DNA from: Sporosarcina sp. Marseille-Q4063
GTDB taxonomy: Bacteria; Bacillota; Bacilli; Bacillales_A; Planococcaceae
Direction: 5' to 3'
DNA: 64,000 nt
NCBI RefSeq assembly: GCF_018309085.1
Contig: NZ_CP070502.1
Coordinates: forward strand, 62,001 to 126,000
The first letter of the stretch is position 1, and every line of letters begins with the position of its first letter. The notes beneath the pieces were generated by a model that was not told the DNA's origin, ran no database searches, and was given only the letters and a program-made list of their open reading frames with translations. Below are positions 27,292 to 36,269 of this stretch, piece after piece. A program made the translations under genes and the position numbers.

Positions 27292-27304
27292 TAATACATA
27301 AACT
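27275..27304 (+). promoter_or_regulatory. Candidate sigma-E promoter for spoIVA
   Basis: GTCATGAA at 27275-27282 and CATAAACT at 27297-27304, with a 14-base spacer, resemble the SigE pattern (-35 near GTCATATT, -10 near CATACAAT). spoIVA is SigE-dependent in B. subtilis. The -35 lies inside the 3' arm of the preceding terminator. Confidence 0.45.
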
Positions 27305-27331
27305 AATATGCGCAGAAAAGGAGGACGATGG

Positions 27332-28810
27332 ATGAAAGAAAGTTTATATGAAAATTTGGCTAGACGGACTGATGGTGATATTTACATTGGTGTCGTCGGT
27401 CCTGTTCGTGTAGGGAAGTCAACGTTCGTAAAAAGAGTCATGGAAGAGGTAGTCATTCCAAATATGACCGACGAGGCGGACAAAATACGAGCACAAGATG
27501 AACTTCCACAAAGCTCACCAGGACCAGTAATAATGACTTCGGAACCGAAATTCGTACCTGCTCAAGGAACTTCGGTCTCTGTAGGCGATGGGGAACTGCA
27601 ATTTCATATTCGACTCGCAGATTGCGTCGGATACGTCATTGACGGTGTGAAAGGCTATGAAGACGAGGACGGACCTAAATATGTTCATACGCCGTGGCAT
27701 AACGAGCCAGTGCCGTTTGAAGAGGCAGCCCGGATTGGAACGGATAAGGTAATTAGGGACCATTCGACAATCGGAATTCTTGTTACTACAGACGGAACCG
27801 TAAACAATATTCCCCGAGCCGCTGCGGAAGTAGCTGAAGTGGAGATAATCGGAAAGTTAAAAGATATCGGCAAACCGTTTGTTATCGTTTTGAATTCCAA
27901 AATGCCAGCACACGAAAAAACTATCGCGCTAAGACAGGAACTAAGCGAAAGATACGGTGTGCCTGTAATTGCAATTAGTGCAGATCAATTAAACGCGCAG
28001 GAGATTCAGTTGATTTTGAAAGAGGCCCTATATGAGTTTCCAATCTCGGAAATCGAGTTGCAGAAACCAGATTGGATGGACGTTCTTGGGAATGAACACC
28101 CGCTAAATGCTTCAATTGACAAAGTGATTAGCGAAGGATTTTTGGAGGCTTCAAAGATCAGGAAAGTGCAGGAACTTGCGGCAAAGTTGGTTGATGAGCA
28201 ATACGTCCGCAATGCGGAAGTTGTTGAAGTTGATGCCGGACAAGGAAAGGCAGCAATTAAAATCGAAATGGATGAGCAAGCTTTCCGGGAGATTTGCGAG
28301 GACTTCATGGGGCAAGAAATCGGGACGAAAAAAGAATGGTTGCTTTTCATTCGAGATGCCTCAAAAGCAAAAAAATCTTATAATATGTATGCCGAAGCAA
28401 TTGAAACGGCCAAAAAAGATGGGTACGGAGTCGCATTGCCCGTCATTGAAGATTTTAATCCTTCACCGCCAGAACTCATTAAACAAAATGATTTCTTCGG
28501 TGTGCGGATGAAGGCAAAAGCACCATCTATTCATATGATTCGAGTGGATATGGAAGCCGAGTTTTCGCCATTGATCGGATCGGAATTCCATAGTCATCAT
28601 TTACTCAAGGATTTAAAAGAGGCCTATTTGCACGACCGGGAAGCGCTTTGGGAAACGCAACTTTTTGGTACGCCTTTACATGAAGTTATGAAAGAAAGCA
28701 TTCGTTTTAAAACCGCGACTGTTCCTGCGAATGCCAGAAAACGACTTCGAGAAACAATTGAACAGATGGTAAATAACGGTGAAAAGGGTATGATTACGTT
28801 TATTGTATAG
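27332..28810 (+). CDS. spoIVA: Stage IV sporulation protein A (SpoIVA)
   Basis: Cytoskeletal ATPase that polymerises on the forespore surface as the base layer of the spore coat, anchored by SpoVM. The product from this start is 492 residues, the same as in B. subtilis, with the Walker A motif GPVRVGKST near residue 22, the DELPQSSPGP stretch, a middle domain and a conserved C-terminus ending in hydrophobic residues. ATG at 27332 has AAAGGAGG 7 bases upstream; ATG at 27308 lies before that site. Confidence 0.96.
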   Translation: MKESLYENLARRTDGDIYIGVVGPVRVGKSTFVKRVMEEVVIPNMTDEADKIRAQDELPQSSPGPVIMTSEPKFVPAQGTSVSVGDGELQFHIRLADCVGYVIDGVKGYEDEDGPKYVHTPWHNEPVPFEEAARIGTDKVIRDHSTIGILVTTDGTVNNIPRAAAEVAEVEIIGKLKDIGKPFVIVLNSKMPAHEKTIALRQELSERYGVPVIAISADQLNAQEIQLILKEALYEFPISEIELQKPDWMDVLGNEHPLNASIDKVISEGFLEASKIRKVQELAAKLVDEQYVRNAEVVEVDAGQGKAAIKIEMDEQAFREICEDFMGQEIGTKKEWLLFIRDASKAKKSYNMYAEAIETAKKDGYGVALPVIEDFNPSPPELIKQNDFFGVRMKAKAPSIHMIRVDMEAEFSPLIGSEFHSHHLLKDLKEAYLHDREALWETQLFGTPLHEVMKESIRFKTATVPANARKRLRETIEQMVNNGEKGMITFIV

Positions 28811-28838
28811 CGTAGTGGTAAATGCATGCTCGGCTGAG

Positions 28839-28865
28839 AAAGACTCGTAAAATACGGGTCTTTTT
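28839..28865 (+). terminator. Rho-independent terminator after spoIVA
   Basis: AAAGACTCGTA pairs with TACGGGTCTTT (11 bp, one wobble) around a 3-base loop, followed by T residues. Confidence 0.8.
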
Positions 28866-28991
28866 CTTCATTTTACGAAAAAAGTGCATTATATTGGGAA
28901 AACCGCGTAGATATTGTTGCATGGCGCTTTTTCTTATGATACTCTTTCTACAGTATTGTAATCGACATCTCTTTGAGAGGAGGTGAATAGT

Positions 28992-29264
28992 GTGAACAAA
29001 TCTGAATTAATTAACTCTGTAGCTGAGTCTGCGGGCCTTTCGAAAAAGGATGCAACAAAAGCTGTTGAGGCTGTTTTCGAAACAATCCAAACTACTCTTG
29101 GTGAAGGTGACCGTGTCCAAGTGATCGGTTTCGGTACATTCGAAGTTCGTGAGCGTGCTGCTCGTAAAGGACGTAACCCTCAAACAGGGAAAGAAATCGA
29201 TATTGCTGCAAGTAAAGTTCCTGCATTCAAAGCAGGTAAAGCGCTAAAAGACGCAGTTAAATAA
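28992..29264 (+). CDS. hup: DNA-binding protein HU (HBsu)
   Basis: Nucleoid-associated histone-like protein that bends and compacts DNA. The 90-residue product has the HU fold with the signature [24 protein letters not shown] at 28992 is chosen because GAGAGGAGGTGA lies 5 bases upstream and the protein then begins MNKSELI as in other Bacillales; the in-frame GTG at 28983 overlaps the ribosome site. Codon use appears strongly biased, as expected for an abundant protein. Called hbs or hupA in B. subtilis. Confidence 0.96.
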   Translation: MNKSELINSVAESAGLSKKDATKAVEAVFETIQTTLGEGDRVQVIGFGTFEVRERAARKGRNPQTGKEIDIAASKVPAFKAGKALKDAVK

Positions 29265-29282
29265 TCGCTATTCTTACATAGG

Positions 29283-29330
29283 AGCCTGCCCGCCCGAATC
29301 TGTTCCTTAGATTCGCGGGTAGGCTTCTTT
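29283..29330 (+). terminator. Rho-independent terminator after hup
   Basis: A long stem: AGCCTGCCCGC with GCGGGTAGGCT and, inside, GAATCT with AGATTC, 7-base loop, followed by TCTTTCC and more T residues. Confidence 0.85.
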
Positions 29331-29371
29331 CCTTTTTAAGGCATCTATATCAATAGAATGAGTGTCTGAAC

Positions 29372-29400
29372 TGTACGGACATGAACGAATGTGCTACTAT
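29372..29400 (+). promoter_or_regulatory. Candidate promoter for folE
   Basis: TACTAT at 29395-29400 has TG one base upstream (extended -10), with TGTACG 17 bases before it as a weak -35, about 43 bases before folE. Confidence 0.45.
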
Positions 29401-29443
29401 TTTTGAAGAAATGTCTTTAATTTGATTTAGGGGGATTCGTAAG

Positions 29444-30013
29444 ATGCATGAGGTTGATTATAGTAAAATAGAACAAGCGGTGACAATGATACTTGAAGCG
29501 GTTGGAGAAGATCCGGAACGTGAGGGTCTTGTCGATACGCCCAAAAGAGTAGCAAGAATGTACGCTGAAATGTTCGAAGGGTTACATAAAGATCCACGCG
29601 AGTATTTTAAAACTGTTTTTAATGAAAATCACGATGAAGTTGTATTAGTTAAAGATATAGGTTTTCACTCGATGTGCGAACACCATCTAGTCCCTTTTTA
29701 TGGCCATGCCCATATTGCATATATTCCAAGAAAAGGTGTAGTCGCAGGTTTGAGTAAATTAGCGAGGGCCGTCGAAACAACTGCAAGAAGACCGCAGCTT
29801 CAAGAACGGATAACATCGACGATTGCTGACACATTGGAGGAAATGTTGGACCCTGTTGGGGTATTTGTCGTTATCGAAGCCGAGCATATGTGCATGACGA
29901 TGCGCGGAGTTCGTAAACCCGGGGCGAAAACGTTGACTACAGTGGCTCGTGGAATTTATGAGGATGATGCTGTTAAACGATCAGAAATATTATCACTCAT
30001 TAAAATGTCCTAA
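29444..30013 (+). CDS. folE: GTP cyclohydrolase I
   Basis: First enzyme of tetrahydrofolate synthesis: converts GTP to dihydroneopterin triphosphate. The 189-residue product carries the zinc/active-site motif [19 protein letters not shown] and [11 protein letters not shown], with the second zinc cysteine. In B. subtilis it is called mtrA and is cotranscribed with mtrB; here mtrB follows after 67 bases and has a possible promoter of its own. Confidence 0.97.
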   Translation: MHEVDYSKIEQAVTMILEAVGEDPEREGLVDTPKRVARMYAEMFEGLHKDPREYFKTVFNENHDEVVLVKDIGFHSMCEHHLVPFYGHAHIAYIPRKGVVAGLSKLARAVETTARRPQLQERITSTIADTLEEMLDPVGVFVVIEAEHMCMTMRGVRKPGAKTLTTVARGIYEDDAVKRSEILSLIKMS

Positions 30014-30018
30014 CCCTT

Positions 30019-30048
30019 TTGCCCGCATGTCGTTATCTATGATATGAT
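30019..30048 (+). promoter_or_regulatory. Candidate SigA promoter for mtrB
   Basis: TTGCCC at 30019-30024 and TATGAT at 30043-30048 with an 18-base spacer, directly after folE and 33 bases before mtrB. Confidence 0.45.
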
Positions 30049-30080
30049 TAGAGAAATGAATAGAGGGAAGAGGTGCGAAA

Positions 30081-30302
30081 ATGACACAATCCGACTACAT
30101 CGTAATAAAAGCTAAAGAAGACGGGGTAAATGTCATTGGTTTAACCCGCGGTGACGATACGAAATTTCACCATACAGAAAAACTAGATCGTGGCGAAGTA
30201 ATGGTTGCACAATTTACGGAGCATACATCAGCGATGAAAATACGCGGGGATGCAGATATTCATACTGCGAATGGTGTTGTATCGAGCGAAGGGAAAAAAT
30301 AA
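30081..30302 (+). CDS. mtrB: trp RNA-binding attenuation protein (TRAP)
   Basis: Forms an 11-subunit ring that, with bound tryptophan, wraps RNA containing repeated GAG/UAG triplets and represses trp genes by attenuation or by blocking translation. The 73-residue product matches the TRAP family along its length, including the Lys/Lys/Arg RNA-binding residues in [17 protein letters not shown] and the GLTRGDDT tryptophan-binding loop. AGAGGTG precedes the ATG. The trp operon that TRAP controls in B. subtilis is not in the adjacent aro cluster. Confidence 0.96.
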   Translation: MTQSDYIVIKAKEDGVNVIGLTRGDDTKFHHTEKLDRGEVMVAQFTEHTSAMKIRGDADIHTANGVVSSEGKK

Positions 30303-30361
30303 CAAAGAAATTCAACGTTAGCAATGCATTTCCCCTGGACATCTTTGAATGGAGATTGACG

Positions 30362-31099
30362 ATGGAAAGAGAAAACATTAACTATTGTATTTATAATTAT
30401 ATTGATGAATTAAGACTTGCTGTTCGTCAACCTATTCTGGAAAGAGATGTTGGCGATGTAGACGTTGATAAAGCGAAAGTTTTTTTCTTGCTGCTTCCGC
30501 TTTTGAACGGCGAGAGATGGACGGATTCTACTCATGCCGCTGCCGTCGCTGTAGGCGCAGTACATATTGCATTCGATGCCCACGATACAATTCATCATAA
30601 AGATGCTACATCCACCTTACAACAGCTCACAGTTCTTTCTGGAGACTACTTCAGTGGAATTCATTATAAAATTCTTGCTGCACTGCCGGACATCGATTTT
30701 ATACGGAGTTTATCAATGAAAATCGGCCAAATTAATGAATTGAAAACAAATTATTATAAGCGTTCACCAATAGATGTAAATGAACTGTTTGAAACGGTTC
30801 AGAGTATTGAGACGAGTTGTATTACAGACTTTCTGTATACCTATGGGTTTTCTAAGTATATTCCGCTTGCATCTACGGCTTTGACACTACTAGCTTTAGA
30901 TTCGACAATGAAGAAAACTACAAGTCGGAAAATACCTGATATCCTTGATTGGAAACTAGATCAATATGATTTAAACCAGGTGCTGTATAGCCTCAGAAGT
31001 AAACTGGATAGATTGATTGACGAGTCGGACTTTATGACACCTGTATTACAAAAGGAAATTCTGGGCATGACTGCACCGCTTCTTGGGAAAATGATCTGA
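30362..31099 (+). CDS. hepS: Heptaprenyl diphosphate synthase component I
   Basis: Regulatory subunit that pairs with HepT to make the C35 side chain of menaquinone-7. The product (245 residues) is helical, has no aspartate-rich catalytic motifs, and resembles HepS. ATG at 30362 follows GGAGA by 6 bases; an in-frame TTG at 30356 lies inside the site. hepS-menG-hepT run together, as in B. subtilis. Confidence 0.9.
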   Translation: MERENINYCIYNYIDELRLAVRQPILERDVGDVDVDKAKVFFLLLPLLNGERWTDSTHAAAVAVGAVHIAFDAHDTIHHKDATSTLQQLTVLSGDYFSGIHYKILAALPDIDFIRSLSMKIGQINELKTNYYKRSPIDVNELFETVQSIETSCITDFLYTYGFSKYIPLASTALTLLALDSTMKKTTSRKIPDILDWKLDQYDLNQVLYSLRSKLDRLIDESDFMTPVLQKEILGMTAPLLGKMI

Positions 31100-31117
31100 T
31101 GAAATGAGGGATGGGTC

Positions 31118-31813
31118 TTGGTTTTATCGAAAGAAGAAAAAGTCCACGACGTCTTTGAAAAAATATCGGCTGATTATGATAAAATGAATTCTGTAATCAG
31201 TTTCAATCAACATATAAAATGGCGGGATGACATTATGCGCCGCATGGCGGTACGCGATGGTGCATCAGCGTTAGATGTTTGTTGCGGTACAGCGGACTGG
31301 ACAATAGCCTTGGCTAAGGCGGTTGGCGCGTCAGGTGACGTAACAGGGCTAGACTTTAGTGAAAGCATGCTTGAAGCGGGAAAAAGTAAAGTGCAACCGT
31401 ATCCAAATATTTCTCTTATTCACGGAAATGCAATGGAATTGCCATTTCCAGACGAAACGTTTGACTATGTAACGATCGGATTCGGTCTTCGAAATGTACC
31501 GGATTACGAAAAGGTGCTAAGTGAAATGAAGCGTGTTTTGAAACCGGGTGGAATGATTGCGTGTTTGGACACGTCCCAACCTGAACTTCCTGTCTACAGG
31601 CAGTTATTTCGTTTTTATTTTAAATTTATTATGCCGATTTTCGGTAAATTGCTCGCGAAAAGTTACAGTGAGTATTCTTGGCTGCAAGAATCAGCAGAAG
31701 AATTCCCAGGCATGAAAAAATTGGCTGAATTATTCTCTGATGTAGGTTTTAAAAATGTTTCATTTAAATCATATAGCGGTGGCGCGGCGGCAGGCCATGT
31801 TGGATTTAAATAA
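31118..31813 (+). CDS. menG: Demethylmenaquinone methyltransferase
   Basis: Final step of menaquinone synthesis: SAM-dependent C-methylation of demethylmenaquinone. The 231-residue product has the UbiE/MenG signature, with SAM-binding [22 protein letters not shown], and [17 protein letters not shown] start with GAGGGATGG upstream. Between hepS and hepT, which supply the isoprenoid side chain. Also called menH or ubiE. Confidence 0.96.
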   Translation: MVLSKEEKVHDVFEKISADYDKMNSVISFNQHIKWRDDIMRRMAVRDGASALDVCCGTADWTIALAKAVGASGDVTGLDFSESMLEAGKSKVQPYPNISLIHGNAMELPFPDETFDYVTIGFGLRNVPDYEKVLSEMKRVLKPGGMIACLDTSQPELPVYRQLFRFYFKFIMPIFGKLLAKSYSEYSWLQESAEEFPGMKKLAELFSDVGFKNVSFKSYSGGAAAGHVGFK

Positions 31814-31840
31814 TAAATACCGCAGGGGAAGGTAGTCGTT

Positions 31841-32815
31841 TTGGAGAAATTACAAGTATTATCACTTTATGCTGACTTTCGAAAGGATCTCAATTACATA
31901 GAAAAACAACTTGAGCAATCAGTTCAGTCAGCATCCCCAATTATTCGGCAAGCATCGCTGCACCTGCTCCGGGCGGGCGGAAAACGCATCCGGCCAATTT
32001 TTGTGATTTTAGCCTCTGAATTTGGCAAGTATTCGTTGGAAGACGTATCCAAAGTTGCTGTTTCACTCGAGCTTATTCACATGGCATCACTTGTTCATGA
32101 TGACGTTATCGATGACTCTGACATGCGGCGCGGTCTGAAAACAGTGAAAGCGAAATGGGATAATCGAATTGCGATGTATGCGGGCGATTATATTTTTTCA
32201 CGTGCATTGCTTTCAATTGGTGAAATTGAAATGCCGGCTGCTCATCAATTACTTGCGAAAACGATGCTCGAAATTTGTCATGGCGAAATCATTCAAATTG
32301 ATCAACAACGTGAAATGAACCAAACAGTTCGTGATTATTTACGTCGTATTAAACGAAAAACAGCGCTTTTGCTTTCCTCTAGTTGTGAACTTGGCGCGCT
32401 AGTTTCAGGTGCAGATGCTGGAGTAGTCAGAAAGCTAAGCCGCTTCGGCTATTATGCAGGAATGTCGTTTCAAATTATCGATGATATTCTTGATATTACT
32501 TCTACCGATAAAGAGTTGGGCAAGCCAGCAGGAAGCGATTTGTTAAACGGACATATTACCTTGCCGATTTTATACATAAAAGATCACCCTAGATTTATAC
32601 CTTATTTGGAACGTGCATTTGAAGGTACATTAACAGAACTTGAACGCGAAGAAATGTTAACTTTCATACGTCAATCGGATGCTATACAAAAAGCGACGGT
32701 AGTCAGTGATTTGTATCTGCAAAAAGCGCTGAATGAAATTAATAGCTTGCCGAACATCCCAGCCAAAAAAGCCTTAGAACGTATTGCAGAGTTTATCGGG
32801 CAACGAAATTACTGA
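31841..32815 (+). CDS. hepT: Heptaprenyl diphosphate synthase component II
   Basis: Catalytic trans-prenyl transferase subunit that extends farnesyl diphosphate to heptaprenyl diphosphate with HepS. The 324-residue product has both aspartate-rich motifs (LVHDDVIDDSDMRRG and QIIDDILDIT) and GGKRIRP near the N-terminus. TTG start with GGGGAAGG upstream. Confidence 0.95.
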   Translation: MEKLQVLSLYADFRKDLNYIEKQLEQSVQSASPIIRQASLHLLRAGGKRIRPIFVILASEFGKYSLEDVSKVAVSLELIHMASLVHDDVIDDSDMRRGLKTVKAKWDNRIAMYAGDYIFSRALLSIGEIEMPAAHQLLAKTMLEICHGEIIQIDQQREMNQTVRDYLRRIKRKTALLLSSSCELGALVSGADAGVVRKLSRFGYYAGMSFQIIDDILDITSTDKELGKPAGSDLLNGHITLPILYIKDHPRFIPYLERAFEGTLTELEREEMLTFIRQSDAIQKATVVSDLYLQKALNEINSLPNIPAKKALERIAEFIGQRNY

Positions 32816-32899
32816 CAACTTAATAGTTGAAAGGTAATGAAGCGGGTGGTACGATTTACAAGGGGAAATCCCCTACATATTATTGAGGGAGTGTTTGGA

Positions 32900-33346
32900 A
32901 TGGAAAGAACTTTTTTAATGGTTAAACCTGATGGTGTTCAACGTAATTTAATTGGTGAAATTGTAAGTCGTTTTGAAAATAAAGGGTTCCAATTAGTTGG
33001 GGCGAAACTTATGCAAATTACTGAAGAACTTGCCGAGCAACACTACGGTGAGCATAAAGAACGTCCATTTTTTGGCGAGCTTGTAGAATTCATTACATCC
33101 GGTCCAGTTTTTGCAATGGTTTGGGAAGGTGAAAATGTTATCTCTACTGCACGTCTGCTTGTAGGGGCAACAAACCCGACTGAATCGGCTCCGGGAACAA
33201 TTCGCGGCGATTTTGCTGTAACCGTCGGAAAGAACATTATTCACGGTTCAGATTCATCTGAATCAGCAGTTCGCGAAATTGGACTTTTCTTCAAAGAAGA
33301 GGAATTAGTTTCCTACGATAAAGGCATGAACAACTGGATTAACTAA
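32900..33346 (+). CDS. ndk: Nucleoside diphosphate kinase
   Basis: Balances nucleoside triphosphate pools by phosphate transfer through a phosphohistidine. The product (148 residues) has the active His near residue 115 in NIIHGSDS and the N-terminal [15 protein letters not shown] at 32900 follows AGGGAG; an in-frame ATG 63 bases upstream would add a tail not found in the family. Follows hepT, as in B. subtilis. Confidence 0.97.
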   Translation: MERTFLMVKPDGVQRNLIGEIVSRFENKGFQLVGAKLMQITEELAEQHYGEHKERPFFGELVEFITSGPVFAMVWEGENVISTARLLVGATNPTESAPGTIRGDFAVTVGKNIIHGSDSSESAVREIGLFFKEEELVSYDKGMNNWIN

Positions 33347-33356
33347 TTTTAAAAAA

Positions 33357-33388
33357 AGCAGCCAAGCGGTTTTCGCACGGCTGTTTTT
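33357..33388 (+). terminator. Rho-independent terminator after ndk
   Basis: CAGCC pairs with GGCTG, and GCG with CGC inside, around a T-rich loop, followed by TTTTT. Confidence 0.75.
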
Positions 33389-33410
33389 GTATACATAAAA
33401 GTAAAGACGG

Positions 33411-33445
33411 AACTATCCGAATTCCTACTTCGGATAGTTTTAACT
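33411..33445 (+). terminator. Second stem-loop after ndk
   Basis: A perfect 11-bp stem (AACTATCCGAA / TTCGGATAGTT) with a 7-base loop and a short T run. It may be a second terminator. Confidence 0.6.
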
Positions 33446-33502
33446 TATTATTGAAGTAACACGATGATATTGACCATACTTGAAATAATAGCAAAATAAT
33501 AA

Positions 33503-33531
33503 TTGAACAGAATATATTTATTAATAATAAT
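33503..33531 (+). promoter_or_regulatory. Candidate SigA promoter for the aro supraoperon
   Basis: TTGAAC at 33503-33508 and AATAAT at 33526-33531 with a 17-base spacer, about 63 bases before aroC, in an A/T-rich intergenic stretch. Confidence 0.55.
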
Positions 33532-33593
33532 GTATAGTCTAAAGACTAATAATTTGGTATAGTGCTATAAAACATACATAGGGGGAGACGGTA

Positions 33594-34775
33594 TTGAGGT
33601 TTTTTACAGCAGGTGAATCACATGGTCCGCAACTGACGGCAATTATTGAAGGGCTTCCAGCTCAAATGGAATTGACGACTGAGATGATTAATGGTGAATT
33701 AGCAAGGCGCCAAGGTGGTCATGGCCGCGGTAGACGCATGCAAATTGAAACGGATGAGGTCGTGATTTCCTCTGGTGTTCGTCATGGGAAAACGCTCGGC
33801 TCTCCGGTAACATTAACGGTCGTCAATGACGATTGGAAACATTGGACAAAAATTATGGGCGTGGAGCCATTGGAAGAAAGTATGGATCCAGCTGATGTAA
33901 AACGACAAATTACGCGTCCTAGACCCGGTCATGCCGATCTTGTGGGCGGGATGAAATATGGTCACCGCGATTTGCGAAACGTGTTAGAACGTTCATCAGC
34001 GCGTGAAACAACTATGCGGGTTGCGGTGGGAGCGGTCGCGAAGAAATTTCTTGAGGAAATTGGCATAAGAACCGTTGCGCATGTTCATGAAATTGGCGGC
34101 ATTAAGATCGACCCTACATTTTATGAAAATTTGTCGATGGATGAATTAAGAGAAATTATTGAACAAGATCCAGTTTATTGTGCAGATCCGGAGGCCTCAA
34201 TCAAGATGGTTCAAGCAATCGATGACGCAAAAGGCCGCGGCGACACAATAGGCGGTGTCGTTGAAGTGATTATAGAAGGTTGTCCTCCCGGAATTGGAAG
34301 CTATGTGCAGTTTGACCGTAAGTTAGACGGAAAACTTGCCGGTGCAATGATGAGCATTAATGCATTTAAAGGCGTCGAAGTCGGTCTTGGATTTGAAATG
34401 GCAAGAAAACCCGGCAGTGAGGTACATGACGAAATTGCTTGGGATGAAGAAAGAGGATATTACCGAAAATCAAATCGACTCGGCGGACTTGAAGGCGGTA
34501 TGTCAACAGGAATGCCGATTATTATCAGGGGCGTCATGAAACCGATACCGACATTGTATAAACCTTTGGAGAGTGTCGACATCGATACAAAGGAACCTTT
34601 CGTTGCAACGATAGAACGTTCAGACCCTTGTGCGGTTCCAGCAGCATCCGTAGTTGCTGAACATGTTATTGCTACAGAGTTAGCAAAGACGATTATGGAA
34701 GAGTTCCGCTCGGATACGATTGATGGTATTAGAAAAGAAATTGAAGCGCACAGACGATATGTAAAGGAGTTTTGA
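33594..34775 (+). CDS. aroC: Chorismate synthase
   Basis: Last shikimate-pathway step: converts EPSP to chorismate using reduced FMN. The 393-residue product has the family signatures [37 protein letters not shown] and [13 protein letters not shown] start with GGGGGAGA upstream. First gene of the aro cluster; called aroF in B. subtilis. Confidence 0.97.
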   Translation: MRFFTAGESHGPQLTAIIEGLPAQMELTTEMINGELARRQGGHGRGRRMQIETDEVVISSGVRHGKTLGSPVTLTVVNDDWKHWTKIMGVEPLEESMDPADVKRQITRPRPGHADLVGGMKYGHRDLRNVLERSSARETTMRVAVGAVAKKFLEEIGIRTVAHVHEIGGIKIDPTFYENLSMDELREIIEQDPVYCADPEASIKMVQAIDDAKGRGDTIGGVVEVIIEGCPPGIGSYVQFDRKLDGKLAGAMMSINAFKGVEVGLGFEMARKPGSEVHDEIAWDEERGYYRKSNRLGGLEGGMSTGMPIIIRGVMKPIPTLYKPLESVDIDTKEPFVATIERSDPCAVPAASVVAEHVIATELAKTIMEEFRSDTIDGIRKEIEAHRRYVKEF

Positions 34776-34777
34776 GT

Positions 34778-35878
34778 ATGGGTAAACTATCGGTAAACAT
34801 TGCAGATTCCTCATACGATGTTCATATTGGTGCAGATTCATATGAACTTTTCACAACGGATTATGCTGAGTTATTAAAAAGTGTAGATAAAATAGCAATC
34901 ATAGCTGATGAGCATGTTGCTTCGCTTCATTTGTCTGTTTTGCAAAATTCATTGCAATCAATAGATTGTGAAATTGTTGTGAAGACGGTGCCTGCGGGTG
35001 AAAGCTGTAAAACAACGAATGTTTACACAGATTGTTTATCTTTTTTATTAACAAATGGCTTTACGCGTAATTCCTTATTAATTGCTTTTGGCGGAGGGGC
35101 ATGCGGGGATCTTACTGGATTTGTCGCCGCCACATTTATGAGAGGTATCCGCTATATTCATTGTCCGACATCAATTTTGGCCCACGATAGTGCGGTCGGC
35201 GGGAAAACCGCGATTAATATGCCAGAGGGGAAAAACATGGTGGGATCATTTCACCAACCTTCTGGAGTCTTATTTAATGAAAATCTATTTAATACACTTC
35301 CGCCTAGGGAAATTAGATCTGGAATGGCAGAACTTATCAAACATGCATTTATCTCAGACAAAGTTTGGACGGAAGAGTTATTGTCTAATGACTCTTTTTC
35401 AAATCCATCATTGGAATGGCTCGCTCCCGAACTGCTCCGCGGAATTCATGTGAAGGCCAAAATTGTGGAAGAAGATGAATATGAAAAGTCTGTCCGAAAG
35501 TTTCTTAATTTTGGACATACTTTTGGTCATGCAGTGGAAGCGGTTTGCGGATTCGGAGGGTTGAGTCACGGGGAATGCGTCATGATTGGGATGGCTTACA
35601 GTTTACTCTTAAGTGAAACGGATGGGGAAGTAAATAAAAGTTTAACAAATGAATTTATACAATTTGCCTCAGCAAACGGGTATACGTTTACTCCAATTCA
35701 CAAGCATTCATTTGAGACTTTTTATTCCTATATGACTTTAGATAAAAAAGCTTCATTCGGCAAGTTAAATTTTGTTTTACTTAAAAAAGTGGGAATTCCT
35801 TTCGTGAAAGAAATTCCAAAAGAACGATTAGAAAAAGCTTTTGAACAATTACAAAGTAGAACGGGGGGAACGGTATGA
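34778..35878 (+). CDS. aroB: 3-dehydroquinate synthase
   Basis: Second shikimate-pathway enzyme: cyclises DAHP to 3-dehydroquinate with NAD and a divalent metal. The product (366 residues) has GGGACGDLTGFVAATFMRG, DSAVGGKTAIN, and the metal-binding Glu/His residues in GMAELIKHA and NFGHTFGHA. ATG at 34778 is 9 bases after AAAGGAG; the in-frame TTG at 34772 is closer. Its stop overlaps the aroH start. Confidence 0.96.
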   Translation: MGKLSVNIADSSYDVHIGADSYELFTTDYAELLKSVDKIAIIADEHVASLHLSVLQNSLQSIDCEIVVKTVPAGESCKTTNVYTDCLSFLLTNGFTRNSLLIAFGGGACGDLTGFVAATFMRGIRYIHCPTSILAHDSAVGGKTAINMPEGKNMVGSFHQPSGVLFNENLFNTLPPREIRSGMAELIKHAFISDKVWTEELLSNDSFSNPSLEWLAPELLRGIHVKAKIVEEDEYEKSVRKFLNFGHTFGHAVEAVCGFGGLSHGECVMIGMAYSLLLSETDGEVNKSLTNEFIQFASANGYTFTPIHKHSFETFYSYMTLDKKASFGKLNFVLLKKVGIPFVKEIPKERLEKAFEQLQSRTGGTV

Positions 35879-36240
35879 CGGTTAGAGGAATACGAGGGGC
35901 AACGACTGTTGTTCAAGATGATGGAGATGCTGTTCTAGTGGCAACTGAAGCGTTGGTTAGAGAAATGGCTAAAGAAAACAATATAGCCCCAGAAGACATT
36001 ATTTCTGTTTTAATATCCACGACTATGGATATTAAATCGGCATTTCCTGCAAAAGCAGTTAGAAGTATAGAAGGTTGGACGTATGTGCCAGTTATGTGTA
36101 CGCATGAAATGAATGTTCCTGGTTCAATGCCGTTATGCATACGTATTCTCATGCATGCAAATTCTTCAATGGTTCAAAAAGAAGTTCATCATATTTATCA
36201 AAATGAGGCAACTAAGCTACGTCCAGATTTACAAAAATAG
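35875..36240 (+). CDS. aroH: Chorismate mutase (AroH type)
   Basis: Rearranges chorismate to prephenate for phenylalanine and tyrosine. The 121-residue product is the small trimeric AroH-type enzyme, with VRGIRGATTV (active-site Arg), FPAKAVR, VPVMCTHEM and HIYQNEATKLRPDL. It overlaps aroB by 4 bases. hisC follows 29 bases later, where B. subtilis carries the trp operon. Confidence 0.95.
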   Translation: MTVRGIRGATTVVQDDGDAVLVATEALVREMAKENNIAPEDIISVLISTTMDIKSAFPAKAVRSIEGWTYVPVMCTHEMNVPGSMPLCIRILMHANSSMVQKEVHHIYQNEATKLRPDLQK

Positions 36241-36269
36241 TTTACTAGTACTTTATCGGAGGGATAAAT

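Noticed and set aside
32840..32880. T-box-like GGGTGGTAC and a GGGGAAATCCCC stem upstream of ndk
   Set aside because: Only about nine bases match the T-box core; there is no specifier stem, no AGTA-type loop, no terminator with T run and no aminoacyl-tRNA or amino-acid gene downstream.
36241..36269. Possible remnant of trp genes or TRAP site between aroH and hisC
   Set aside because: Only 29 bases long, with a normal hisC ribosome site and no series of GAG/TAG triplets.
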